Part shown: one piece after another, positions 50,299 to 58,888 of the stretch
Layout: each line of letters begins with the position of its first letter
Position numbering within the stretch: the first letter of the stretch is position 1
DNA from: Alistipes sp. UBA934
Lineage (GTDB): Bacteria > Bacteroidota > Bacteroidia > Bacteroidales > Rikenellaceae
Assembly (NCBI GenBank): GCA_002293535.1
Contig: DBDK01000003.1
Span: 186,001-250,000, forward strand
Length of the DNA: 64,000 nt
Direction of reading: 5' to 3'
The notes under the pieces: model-generated
The model's database searches: none
What the model saw: only the letters and a program-made list of their open reading frames with translations
Told to the model about the DNA's origin: nothing
Translations under genes and position numbers: made by a program

Positions 50299-51153
50299 TT
50301 ATTGACGTTCCCGGTTTTCGGGATGACGGCGACGTTTATTGTCAAGCAAATCGAGTAAGTCGAGTAACGAGTTGCGTACGAGAATAAGCCGGCGATAATT
50401 TTGAGGATTGAATGTGTGGAGATTGTCCCGTTTGTCGATCAGCATCGCACGTATATCGTTTTCGAGTTTTTCTACCGACATATAACAGGGACTGTCCGAG
50501 AGATTGTTCCATTTTTTGACGAAATCTGAAAAACTTATGCACTCCCACGCGTCGGCCTCCTTGTTGTATTGCACACACATATCTCCCAAAACCCGCTGCT
50601 CACCCCTTAGGATGAGGAAGTTTTTGATGTCGAAGCCTTTTTTCTTGTGAGGTTCGAGGGCGGGATTACTGGTCGTCGAAAACCATTTTTCAATTGCGAT
50701 GAGTTTTTTCAAAACCTTCGAGTCGAAACTGTAGCGGCGGAACTTGAAATTGTACATCTCGCGGTTGATGATCTCCCTCCAGGCAAAGAATTGGCAAAAG
50801 AGAAACATCGTGTAGTTCAGCATATTGGCAGAATAGACATCGGAAAAACGACGATTGTAAGGGTTTGCAGGATCCTCGATCTCGTGGAAATATTCGCCAA
50901 TGTTGCGCTTATTGAGGATGCCGCCGATCCGATCCTGCAGCGCCCACGCAGCGTAGCAAATGAAATGGCGATACTTCTTGACGATGCTTTTGCGGCGGAA
51001 TTTTTCGACGAGAAGATTACCAACCCAACCGAAACCGGCCAGACCGATCAGAGTTCCGGCACAAACCTCCAGCCATTTCAAAATGTTGGGATCTTTAGCA
51101 GCTTCGGTGGCGACTTTTGCGACCTCGGCGCAGCAGGTCAGATAGAGTATCAT
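50299..51153 (-). CDS. hypothetical membrane-anchored protein
   Basis: 284 residues. A membrane segment near the N-terminus (LEVCAGTLIGLAGFGWVGNLLV, about 28-49) is followed by a large cytoplasmic part rich in aromatic and charged residues (YRHFICYAAWALQDRIGGILNKRNIGEYFHEIED; MLNYTMFLFCQFFAWREIINREMYNF). The tail is very basic (NKRRRHPENRERQ). No family recognised. The overall pattern, a helix then a helical soluble domain, occurs in uncharacterised DUF-type membrane proteins. The start overlaps the asd stop (ATGA), so it is probably expressed with asd. Confidence 0.75.
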   Translation of the reverse strand: MILYLTCCAEVAKVATEAAKDPNILKWLEVCAGTLIGLAGFGWVGNLLVEKFRRKSIVKKYRHFICYAAWALQDRIGGILNKRNIGEYFHEIEDPANPYNRRFSDVYSANMLNYTMFLFCQFFAWREIINREMYNFKFRRYSFDSKVLKKLIAIEKWFSTTSNPALEPHKKKGFDIKNFLILRGEQRVLGDMCVQYNKEADAWECISFSDFVKKWNNLSDSPCYMSVEKLENDIRAMLIDKRDNLHTFNPQNYRRLILVRNSLLDLLDLLDNKRRRHPENRERQ

Positions 51154-52151
51154 CGCTTTGAGATCAGGTATTCTGCTATTTGCACTGCGTTTAAGGCTGC
51201 CCCTTTGCGGATTTGATCACTCACGCACCAGAAAGTGAGACCATTAGGACAAGCCAGATCTTCGCGAATACGACCCACGAAAACATCGTCCTTGCCGGCA
51301 ACCGGCAGTGGCATAGGATATTTCTTTTCAGCAGGCTGGTCGATCACCGTTATGCCTTCGAACTTCTCGAACGCTGCGCGGGCTTCAGCGGGACTGACGG
51401 GACGCTCGGTCTCGACCCAAACGCTCTCGGAATGGGCACGCAGTACTGGTACGCGAACGCAAATAGCCGACACGGCCACATCCGAGTGCATAATCTTGCG
51501 CGTCTCGTTGAGCATTTTTGCCTCCTCTTTTGTATAGCCGTTATCGAGGAACACATCCACCTGCGGAATGAGGTTGAAGGCCAATTGGTAGGCGAATTTC
51601 GATACCGTGGGCTCTTCACCTGCCGCGATTTGGCGTGTTTGTTCTTCCAGTTCGGCCATTGCAGCAGCTCCGGCACCGCTGGCAGCCTGATAAGTAGCTA
51701 CGTGAACCCGTTTGATGTGCGAAAGTTGCTCGATGGCCTGCAACGCGACGACCATTTGGATCGTGGTGCAGTTGGGGTTGGCGATCACGTTGCGGGGAGT
51801 ATTCAATGCATCGGCGGCATTGACCTCAGGAACTACCAAAGGCACATCTTCATCGAGGCGGAAGGCGCTTGAATTGTCGATCATAATTGCCCCGTGGCGC
51901 GTAATGTCCTTCTCGTACTCCTTAGAGGTTCCTGCGCCGGCGCTGGTAAAGGCAATGTCGATCCCTTTGAAGTCGTCGCCGTGCCTCAGGAGTTGAACCT
52001 TGAGGCGCTTGCCGCGGAACTCATATTCTGTGCCGGCGCTACGCTCGGAACCGAACAACACCAACTCGTCACAAGGGAAGTTTCTTTCGGCAAGGATTTT
52101 CAAAAACTCCTGTCCCACGGCGCCGCTTGCGCCCACAATAGCTGCTTTCAT
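51150..52151 (-). CDS. asd: aspartate-semialdehyde dehydrogenase
   Basis: Reduces aspartyl phosphate to aspartate semialdehyde for lysine/DAP, methionine and threonine. 333 residues with the NADP motif VGASGAVGQEFLKIL, the catalytic Cys in NPNCTTIQMVVALQ (about 130), ASGAGAAAMAELEEQ and the RVPVLRAHSESVWVE region. A TTACTTTG sequence about 25 bases upstream is a possible weak promoter. Confidence 0.97.
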   Translation of the reverse strand: MKAAIVGASGAVGQEFLKILAERNFPCDELVLFGSERSAGTEYEFRGKRLKVQLLRHGDDFKGIDIAFTSAGAGTSKEYEKDITRHGAIMIDNSSAFRLDEDVPLVVPEVNAADALNTPRNVIANPNCTTIQMVVALQAIEQLSHIKRVHVATYQAASGAGAAAMAELEEQTRQIAAGEEPTVSKFAYQLAFNLIPQVDVFLDNGYTKEEAKMLNETRKIMHSDVAVSAICVRVPVLRAHSESVWVETERPVSPAEARAAFEKFEGITVIDQPAEKKYPMPLPVAGKDDVFVGRIREDLACPNGLTFWCVSDQIRKGAALNAVQIAEYLISKR

Positions 52152-52176
52152 AAATTTATAGCGTCAAAGTAAATAA

Positions 52177-52200
52177 AACCGCTTCCGCCGTTCCGGCTAA
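52177..52200 (-). repeat. dispersed palindromic element, copy 8 (at the pbp1A stop)
   Basis: The minus strand reads TAGCCGGAACGGCGGAAGC; TAG is the stop of the penicillin-binding protein gene. The second arm is mutated (GGCGG), so the stem is weakened. It is followed by GGTTTTATTT. Confidence 0.62.
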
Positions 52201-54446
52201 TCAAAAAATTCGTCGTAAGTTTGGCTTTGCCGGTAGGTCGGCATTTCGCCCACTTCGCGACAATCGTAATAAATTGCTCCGGGCGGAACCTCGAAGCGAT
52301 CGGCTTGAGAGATGCCCAATCGTTCATCGGCATAGACCCTGCGCATAAACTCGGCATAGATCGGCATTGCGATGACCGAACCTTCGCCGGCCGTACGCGG
52401 ATGAACGCTCTGATCCTCTCCTCCGGCCCAGGCTCCGGCCACCAAATTTGGCGTTACACCCACGAACCACGCGTCGCGGTTCTCCTGCGAGGTACCGGTT
52501 TTGCCACCCATCTCACCAGTAAAACCCCACTGCCAGCGCAGTCTGCCCGCCGTGCCACCCGAAACAACGTCTTGAAGCACTTGCAAGGTTGTATACGCGG
52601 TGGTCTCGGAAATGGCGTCAGTGGTTTCTGGCAGGAAGCTCGAAATAAGATTACCCTGCCTGTCCTCGATCCTCATAACGAAGATAGGCTCGGTGTTCAC
52701 CCCTTTGTTGGCAAACGTCGTGTAAGCGCCAACCAACTCGAACAGGGACACATCCATAGTCCCCAACGCCAGAGCGTGAACGGGATCTATGTAGCTGCGG
52801 ATGCCCATATTGTGGATAAAATCGGCTACGGCTACGGGCGATTTGGCCTGCTTCATAATCCAGGCGGTGTAGTTGTTGCGACTGTGCTGCAGGCCCCACT
52901 TGAGAGGGTGCATCACTCCGTCGTAATCCACGTTGCTGGCCTCCTTGGGCGACCACGGTTCCGAATAGGTCTCGATGGTCACCGGCAAGTCGGGCACCGG
53001 TGTACAGGGATCGAGCCCCAGCTGCGAGAATGCAAAAGTATAGACAAAAGGTTTGATCGTGGAGCCGCATTGACGTTTACCCTGCGAGGCGTTGTCGTAT
53101 TTGAAATAACGAAAGTTCGGGCCGCCCACATAAGCGCGCACGGAACCGGTTTGAGGCTCGATGGCTACGAACGATGCCCTCATCAGCTTCTTGAAGTGGA
53201 TTATAGAGTCGCGCGGAGTTATGACGGTATCGCGCAGGCCCCTATAGGTAAAAAGGCGCATCGGGGTCGGAGTATCCCATCCTCCCTCGCGACCGCTGTA
53301 ACGCATCGCGTTAGCAATGATCCTGTTGATCTGCTCCGGCGTCTGATCCTGAAAAACCACTCCCGTGCGGCGAAACTGGTTGTCCATATAGGGTTGAATG
53401 TCGTTTCGCAGTCGTTCGGTCACAGCTTCCTCGGCATAGCGTTGCATCGAAGCGTTGATGGTGGTGTAGATCTTTAGTCCATCGCGATAGATATTATAAG
53501 GAGTGCCATCAGCCTTCTTGTTCTTGTGGATCCAGCCATAGAGTGGATTGTTCTCCCAACGGTGGAGGGCATACTCATAGTCGTAACCGTTGAGGAATTG
53601 TCGGCGGGTGGGTTTTTCGGCCTGCATCACAAGGCGTAGCATCTCGCGGAAATAGGTGCCGGAACCCTCGTCGTGTGATACGGGATTGTAATCCAACTCA
53701 ATGGGAAGAGCCGCCAGCGAATCATACTGGGCACGGGTGATATAGCCCTGCTGCTGCATCCTGCGCATAACGGTGTTGCGGCGAGCGAGCGAGTTGTCGT
53801 AGTTGCTTACGGGGTTGTATCTGGTCTGGGCATTCACCACTCCGACCAACGTAGCAGATTCCTGAATGTTGAGTTCGGACGGTGTTTTATTGAAAAAGGT
53901 ATGCGCTGCGCTCTTGATCCCGTAAGCGTTGGAGCCATAAAACACCGTGTTGAGGTACATAGCAATGATCTCCTCCTTGGTGTAATTGTATTCCAGCTTG
54001 ATGGCGGTTATCCACTCCTTGAGTTTGTCAGTGACGATCCAACCCTTCCTTTGAAAAAGGTTTTTGGCCAACTGTTGGGTGATGGTCGAGCCGCCGCCCT
54101 GACTCTGTCCGAGCCCCACGGTACGAAAAGCCACACGAGCCAGCGAGATAAAGTCTATGCCACTATGGCCATAGAACCTGACATCCTCAGTATCGACCAG
54201 TGCTGCAATGATGTCCGGAGTGAGTTCGCTGTAATCGACGAAAGTACGATTCTCGACATAGAACGTACCCAACGTCTTACCATCTTCGGAAAAGATTTCG
54301 GTGGCGAGGTTGCTGCGTGGGTTTTCCAACTCCTCGAACGTAGGCAGTTTGCCGAACGCTCCCAGCGCCGTTAGCCCAAGCAACACGAGCACCACCACGA
54401 ACGGCGTCGCGATAACTATCCAAAACAACTTTACACCACGAGACAT
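52197..54446 (-). CDS. class A penicillin-binding protein (PBP1A type)
   Basis: Bifunctional peptidoglycan glycosyltransferase and transpeptidase. 749 residues: an N-terminal membrane anchor (about 8-32), a GT51 domain with the catalytic Glu in DTEDVRFYGHSGIDF (about 73) and GGGSTITQQLAKNLF, and a transpeptidase domain with SxxK in CGSTIKPF (about 463), SRNN and KTGT in GGKTGTSQ (about 650). The end is acidic and Tyr-rich. The TAG stop is the first triplet of a palindromic element. It lies between the RND operon and asd, all on the same strand. Confidence 0.96.
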   Translation of the reverse strand: MSRGVKLFWIVIATPFVVVLVLLGLTALGAFGKLPTFEELENPRSNLATEIFSEDGKTLGTFYVENRTFVDYSELTPDIIAALVDTEDVRFYGHSGIDFISLARVAFRTVGLGQSQGGGSTITQQLAKNLFQRKGWIVTDKLKEWITAIKLEYNYTKEEIIAMYLNTVFYGSNAYGIKSAAHTFFNKTPSELNIQESATLVGVVNAQTRYNPVSNYDNSLARRNTVMRRMQQQGYITRAQYDSLAALPIELDYNPVSHDEGSGTYFREMLRLVMQAEKPTRRQFLNGYDYEYALHRWENNPLYGWIHKNKKADGTPYNIYRDGLKIYTTINASMQRYAEEAVTERLRNDIQPYMDNQFRRTGVVFQDQTPEQINRIIANAMRYSGREGGWDTPTPMRLFTYRGLRDTVITPRDSIIHFKKLMRASFVAIEPQTGSVRAYVGGPNFRYFKYDNASQGKRQCGSTIKPFVYTFAFSQLGLDPCTPVPDLPVTIETYSEPWSPKEASNVDYDGVMHPLKWGLQHSRNNYTAWIMKQAKSPVAVADFIHNMGIRSYIDPVHALALGTMDVSLFELVGAYTTFANKGVNTEPIFVMRIEDRQGNLISSFLPETTDAISETTAYTTLQVLQDVVSGGTAGRLRWQWGFTGEMGGKTGTSQENRDAWFVGVTPNLVAGAWAGGEDQSVHPRTAGEGSVIAMPIYAEFMRRVYADERLGISQADRFEVPPGAIYYDCREVGEMPTYRQSQTYDEFFD

Positions 54447-54459
54447 AGTTCTAAAATTT

Positions 54460-54483
54460 AATCACTGCCGGCGTTCCGGCTAC
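54460..54483 (-). repeat. dispersed palindromic element, copy 9 (at the stop of the PG0541-like gene)
   Basis: The minus strand reads TAGCCGGAACGCCGGCAGT; TAG is the stop of the small gene. Stem GCCGG/CCGGC, then GATTAAATTTT. Confidence 0.74.
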
Positions 54484-54773
54484 ATTCCCTGCTCGGCGTG
54501 CATTACGAAGGCGCGGAGTCCCTGTTGGGGTGCCGAGGCGTCGAGTTTGCGAAGTGCGTCGAGCAACGGGGTCACCTTATCGTCGTCGCAAAAAATCATC
54601 AGTGAGGTGTTCATCGACGGCCAGGCGTGGGAACCATAGTGAGGCTCGCCGTCTACTGAGCCGCGACCTTCGGTGAGGGCCCAACGGGTGAAACCGCGAA
54701 TGCCCAACCTGTCTAACGTCGCGTTCACCTCCAGCGTGTGGGCCTGATTGTATGAAACGAATATTGCTTTCAT
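54480..54773 (-). CDS. small RND-associated protein (PG0541 family)
   Basis: 97 residues with a ferredoxin-like/P-II-like pattern (MKAIFVSYNQAHTLEVNATLDRLGIRGFTRW...SLMIFCDDDKVTPLLDALRKLD). It directly follows an RND pump gene, as PG0541 follows the pump genes of Porphyromonas gingivalis. Its role is unknown; regulation of the pump is a guess. Ends with a palindromic element. Confidence 0.83.
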   Translation of the reverse strand: MKAIFVSYNQAHTLEVNATLDRLGIRGFTRWALTEGRGSVDGEPHYGSHAWPSMNTSLMIFCDDDKVTPLLDALRKLDASAPQQGLRAFVMHAEQGM

Positions 54774-54777
54774 CTCT

Positions 54778-57700
54778 TTATCTTCTCTTTTTTACGAATA
54801 TCGCATAAAGTACCGGTATGACGAGCAGCGTGAGTAGCGTGGAGAATGTCATTCCGCCAATGATGGCGATACCCATAGGTTGCCACAGTTCCGAACCATC
54901 GCCCAGACCCAATGCCATCGGGAGCATACCCAAAATCGTCGTTACGGAGGTCATCAACACGGGCCTGAGACGGCTCTTACCCGATGCCACAACAGCCTGT
55001 CGGATTCCTTCGCCGCGTTCTACCAGTAGGTTGGCATAGTCCACCATCACGATCCCGTTTTTGGTAACGATCCCCACGAGCATAATTGCTCCGATCATTG
55101 CTATCATCGACAGCGGTGTACCCGTCATCCACAGAGCCAGGAACACACCGGTAAAGGCGAACGGCAGGGTGAACATAATGATGAAGGGCATCTTGAGGCT
55201 CTCGAACTGCGTGGCCATCACGATATAGACCAGCATCACAACCAGAATGAGCAGCGCCCCGAAGTCACTCATCATATCCTCCATATCCTCCATCGAGCCA
55301 CCTACTTCGATAGCTATCCCGTCGGGCGCTTCATAGTTATCGAGCACGGCGCGAACCTCTTTTACTACATTTCCGAGAGCGTAGCCTTCACCCACGGAGG
55401 ACTGCACGGTTACGATCCTCTGGCGGTTTTCGCGCTCGATGGTCGGAGCGGCGTATTCCTCCTCAAGAGAGGCGACTTCGCTGAGTTTGACGGGTTGTCC
55501 GGTTGCTCCTATCAGAGTTATGTTTTCGACATCGCTGAACGAAGCACGGTGAGGCTCATCATAGCGAACCACGATGTCGTACTCGTCACCGTCCTCGCGA
55601 TACTTGCTGGCATCAAGACCATTGATACGGTTGCGCACGAATGTCGAAGCTACAGCGGAAGAGATGCCGTAGTAAGCGAGCTTGTGTCGATCGAAAACGA
55701 TATTGTATTCAGGCCTCAGGTCATCTCTGGAGAGGCGTACGTCTCTTGCTCCTGGCAGTTCGGCTATGCGGGCCTGCAGTTCGAGGGCCACCTCGTTGGT
55801 GAGATTCATATCCTGTCCGAACACCTTCACATCGACGGTGCTGGCGCCACTCATACCCCCTTCCTGACCTCCGGGCACAACGTTGAAGCGCCTCAATTCA
55901 GGTATTGCCGCCAAGTCTTGGCGCAGCATATCGGAGATTTCGAATATGGTGCGTCCGTGGCGACGTCCCCCCTCACGTTCGGATAGGCGCGGCAGGCGCA
56001 TCCAGTAGTTCATCACGTAGGTACCGCTCTTGCTCATCGCGGCGAAGAAGTTGTCGGAGCTGTTGGCTCCGGCGTCCGTCGCCACCATTATCACTTCGGG
56101 GTACTTTTCACGGATCAGGTTTTCTATCTTCAGGGCGATAGCCTCGGTATAGTCCACACCCAGATTTTGATCGACTTCGGCACTTGCCGTAATTACACCG
56201 TTATCCTGCGGCGGGAAGAATTCCGTCGGTACTTGCGTAACCAGCAGCAGCGACACGACGAAAATACCCATTGTCCCAACAAGAGTCTTCCAGCGGTTTT
56301 TTACCACCCAGCTCAGAATCTTAGCGTAGAAATTGTCCATCCACACCAGGAACTTGTCGATGGGCTTATACACGACGCCTATTCCCTTATAGGTGTGAAT
56401 CCCACCGTCGATGCGCAACATATAAGCCGAGAGCATCGGGGTGAGTGAGATTGCGGCGAAAGTCGAAGTAACGATAACTATGGAAACTATCCAACCCAAC
56501 TCCTTGAACATAATCCCAGCCATACCTCCCAGGGTGGTAAAGGGCAGGAACACCGCGACGACAACCAACGTTGTTGCGATTACAGCCAACCATACCTCGT
56601 TCGTACCATAAATGGCTGCCTCCTTAGGCTTGGAGCCGCGCTCGATGTGGGTCGTAATATTTTCGAGTACCACGATCGCATCGTCCACAACCATCCCGAT
56701 GGCGATCGAGAGCGACGAGAGCGAAATCACGTTCAGCGTCGAGCCAGTGAGGTAGAGATAGATAAACGAGACGATCAGCGAGATCGGGATAGTCAAACAG
56801 ACTATGAACGTGGCCCTCCATCTCCCAAGAAAGAACATCACCACCAGCACCACGAAGATGAATGCGAACATCACCGCTTCCGAGAGCGAAGAGATACTGT
56901 CACGGATAGACTCCGAGTTGTCGATGAGCACCTCTACCTTGAGGTCGCTGGGAAGCGAAGCCTGAATGGCAGGCAGTTCGGCAGTGATTCGATCGACGAT
57001 CTCGACCGAATTTGCACCCGACTGCTTTTGGATGATCATCATCACGCCCCTCTGCCCGTCGATGTACTGGACCTGGGTCATCGTGGCGAGCGTATCTTTC
57101 AGGCTGGCTACATCGCTGAGCAGCACCGTCCGTCCACCGGCGTTTGACACCACGACATTGCGCAGGTCGCCCGAAGAGGTAAACTCACCGTCACTCTTGA
57201 TGTTATAAGTATAGTTGCCAATGTCCATCGTACCGGCGGGGATGTTCACATTCTCCGCCGCGATGATGTTGCCCAGTTGTTCGACAGTCAGCCCGTATGC
57301 GTCCAACTTGTTGGGATCGACCCTGACCTGGATTTCGCGTTCCGGCGCACCGGCGATACTAACCGCACCAACGCCATCGACCCTGTTGAGGGTATTGACC
57401 AACTTTTCATCGAGGATTTTGCTAAGCGCAGGGTAGCTTTCGTCTGCCACGGCCGAAAGGAACATCACGGGGAACATCGACGAGGAGAGCTTGAACACCA
57501 CGGGCGTATCGACCTCGTCCGGCAGCAGTGACGTGGAGCGGCTGATCACGTCTCGCACGTCGTTTGCCGCTTCGGTGACGTCCGAACCCCATTCCAGCTC
57601 CAGAATTATCATCGAGACGTTGTCCGAAGATCTCGATGTCAGTTTTTTCAGGTTATCGACCGTATTGAGTTGGTCTTCCAGTACCCTGGTTACGTTCGTC

Positions 57701-57879
57701 TCGATGTCGGTTGCGTTAGCTCCTGGGTAGGTGGTCATAACGCTGACCATCGGCAAGTCCATCTCCGGGTACATATCTATCGCCAGGTTTTGGAGTGAGA
57801 AGAATCCCAACACCAAAACGGCGATGAATATCATTATGGTCGAAATCGGTTTCTTGACCGAACTTTCGTAAATATTCAT
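54778..57879 (-). CDS. RND efflux transporter permease (AcrB/HAE1 type)
   Basis: Proton-driven inner-membrane pump. 1033 residues with twelve membrane helices in two halves, two large periplasmic loops, MDLPMVSVMTTYPGANATDIETNVTR near residue 40, TM4 GMVVDDAIVVLENI with the proton-relay Asp pair (about 405), and SMIAMIGAIMLVGIVTKNGIVMVDYAN in TM10. Four bases after the adaptor gene. Substrates may be drugs, bile salts or lipids; the sequence does not decide. Confidence 0.96.
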   Translation of the reverse strand: MNIYESSVKKPISTIMIFIAVLVLGFFSLQNLAIDMYPEMDLPMVSVMTTYPGANATDIETNVTRVLEDQLNTVDNLKKLTSRSSDNVSMIILELEWGSDVTEAANDVRDVISRSTSLLPDEVDTPVVFKLSSSMFPVMFLSAVADESYPALSKILDEKLVNTLNRVDGVGAVSIAGAPEREIQVRVDPNKLDAYGLTVEQLGNIIAAENVNIPAGTMDIGNYTYNIKSDGEFTSSGDLRNVVVSNAGGRTVLLSDVASLKDTLATMTQVQYIDGQRGVMMIIQKQSGANSVEIVDRITAELPAIQASLPSDLKVEVLIDNSESIRDSISSLSEAVMFAFIFVVLVVMFFLGRWRATFIVCLTIPISLIVSFIYLYLTGSTLNVISLSSLSIAIGMVVDDAIVVLENITTHIERGSKPKEAAIYGTNEVWLAVIATTLVVVAVFLPFTTLGGMAGIMFKELGWIVSIVIVTSTFAAISLTPMLSAYMLRIDGGIHTYKGIGVVYKPIDKFLVWMDNFYAKILSWVVKNRWKTLVGTMGIFVVSLLLVTQVPTEFFPPQDNGVITASAEVDQNLGVDYTEAIALKIENLIREKYPEVIMVATDAGANSSDNFFAAMSKSGTYVMNYWMRLPRLSEREGGRRHGRTIFEISDMLRQDLAAIPELRRFNVVPGGQEGGMSGASTVDVKVFGQDMNLTNEVALELQARIAELPGARDVRLSRDDLRPEYNIVFDRHKLAYYGISSAVASTFVRNRINGLDASKYREDGDEYDIVVRYDEPHRASFSDVENITLIGATGQPVKLSEVASLEEEYAAPTIERENRQRIVTVQSSVGEGYALGNVVKEVRAVLDNYEAPDGIAIEVGGSMEDMEDMMSDFGALLILVVMLVYIVMATQFESLKMPFIIMFTLPFAFTGVFLALWMTGTPLSMIAMIGAIMLVGIVTKNGIVMVDYANLLVERGEGIRQAVVASGKSRLRPVLMTSVTTILGMLPMALGLGDGSELWQPMGIAIIGGMTFSTLLTLLVIPVLYAIFVKKRR

Positions 57880-57882
57880 ACT

Positions 57883-58887
57883 TTATTGAGTAATTTCGAC
57901 GGCGGTTCCGTCATTAAGTCTTGAGAACGAGGTTATTGCAATCATTTCGCCGGCAATCAGGCCCGAAGTAACCGCAGTGAGGGAGCCGACCTGACGGCCC
58001 ACCTCGACAATGCGACGTTGCGCCACCCCGTTGGAGATAACATAGACGAAGCGATCGTTGGTACCGATCTGGCGTTGAATGGCAATGTCGGGAACTATCA
58101 CGCTCTTCACGTCTCCCATATTGATGGTCGAACGGGCGAACATTCCGGGACGCAGCTTGCCGCTTTTATTGGGGATGGTCACTTCGGCCATAAAAGTACG
58201 CGTCGCAGGGTCGATCGAAGGAGCAACGAGGCTTACGCTCGCGGGGAACATCTCTCCGGGAAAAATATCCACCGAAATGGCAACCGGAGTTCCCACGTGA
58301 ACATTACGGAAGTATTGTTCCGACACGTTAATACGTACCTTCAGGCGGTCGATCTGCATAATTTCGAGAATCGGCGTCGAGGTAAACAGGTTACCCTCGT
58401 CAGCACCTCTGGCCGTCACCACTCCGTCGATAGGCGAGTAGAGCTTCACGTGGCTGGCAACGTTATCGAAAGCCTCCTTGGTGATGAGGTATTGCGCCTC
58501 GGCCTGTTTGAACACCTGTTCCGAGACTCCGCCGGCATCGTAAACGCTCTTGATGCGTTTGTAGTCGGCCTCGGCGGTATCATATTGAACCTTTGCGGTG
58601 TTATATTGCATCGGATCCATCTCTGCGACCAACTGCCCTTTACGGACATTGTCTCCCACATCGACATATATGCGAGCGATTCGAGCGCCTTGCAGCGCCG
58701 GTACGATACTGTTCTTTTGCCACGGCTCGACGTTGGCCGTGAACTCCACATCCTGTGGGACGATCTCGCTTATTGCTTCGGTCACCTTCACCGCCACGGC
58801 GGGGCTTTCGATTACCGCAGCCTTTTTCTCTTTGCAGCCGGCCAACATCAGCGCCGCTGCCATCCCAAAAATTAAAACTCTTTTCAT
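57883..58887 (-). CDS. RND periplasmic adaptor (membrane fusion protein)
   Basis: 334 residues: a lipoprotein-type signal (MKRVLIFGMAAALMLAGC, lipid Cys about 18), a barrel-sandwich hybrid (about 60-80 and 160-190, LYSPIDGVVTARGADEGNLF), a helical hairpin between, and beta-barrel/membrane-proximal domains. Links the RND pump to the TolC-type channel encoded upstream. Confidence 0.95.
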   Translation of the reverse strand: MKRVLIFGMAAALMLAGCKEKKAAVIESPAVAVKVTEAISEIVPQDVEFTANVEPWQKNSIVPALQGARIARIYVDVGDNVRKGQLVAEMDPMQYNTAKVQYDTAEADYKRIKSVYDAGGVSEQVFKQAEAQYLITKEAFDNVASHVKLYSPIDGVVTARGADEGNLFTSTPILEIMQIDRLKVRINVSEQYFRNVHVGTPVAISVDIFPGEMFPASVSLVAPSIDPATRTFMAEVTIPNKSGKLRPGMFARSTINMGDVKSVIVPDIAIQRQIGTNDRFVYVISNGVAQRRIVEVGRQVGSLTAVTSGLIAGEMIAITSFSRLNDGTAVEITQ

Positions 58888-58888
58888 A

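Noticed and set aside
50299..50345. GACGTTCCCGGTTTTCGGG as an element copy
   Set aside because: Spacing and arms differ from the consensus, and it encodes the basic tail of the unknown membrane protein.
52221..53477. Open frame of 418 codons on the plus strand
   Set aside because: It lies fully opposite the penicillin-binding protein gene, which has complete catalytic motifs.
58288..58303. TTCCCACGTGAACA as a second parS
   Set aside because: One base is missing between the arms relative to the consensus; it is coding sequence of the adaptor gene.
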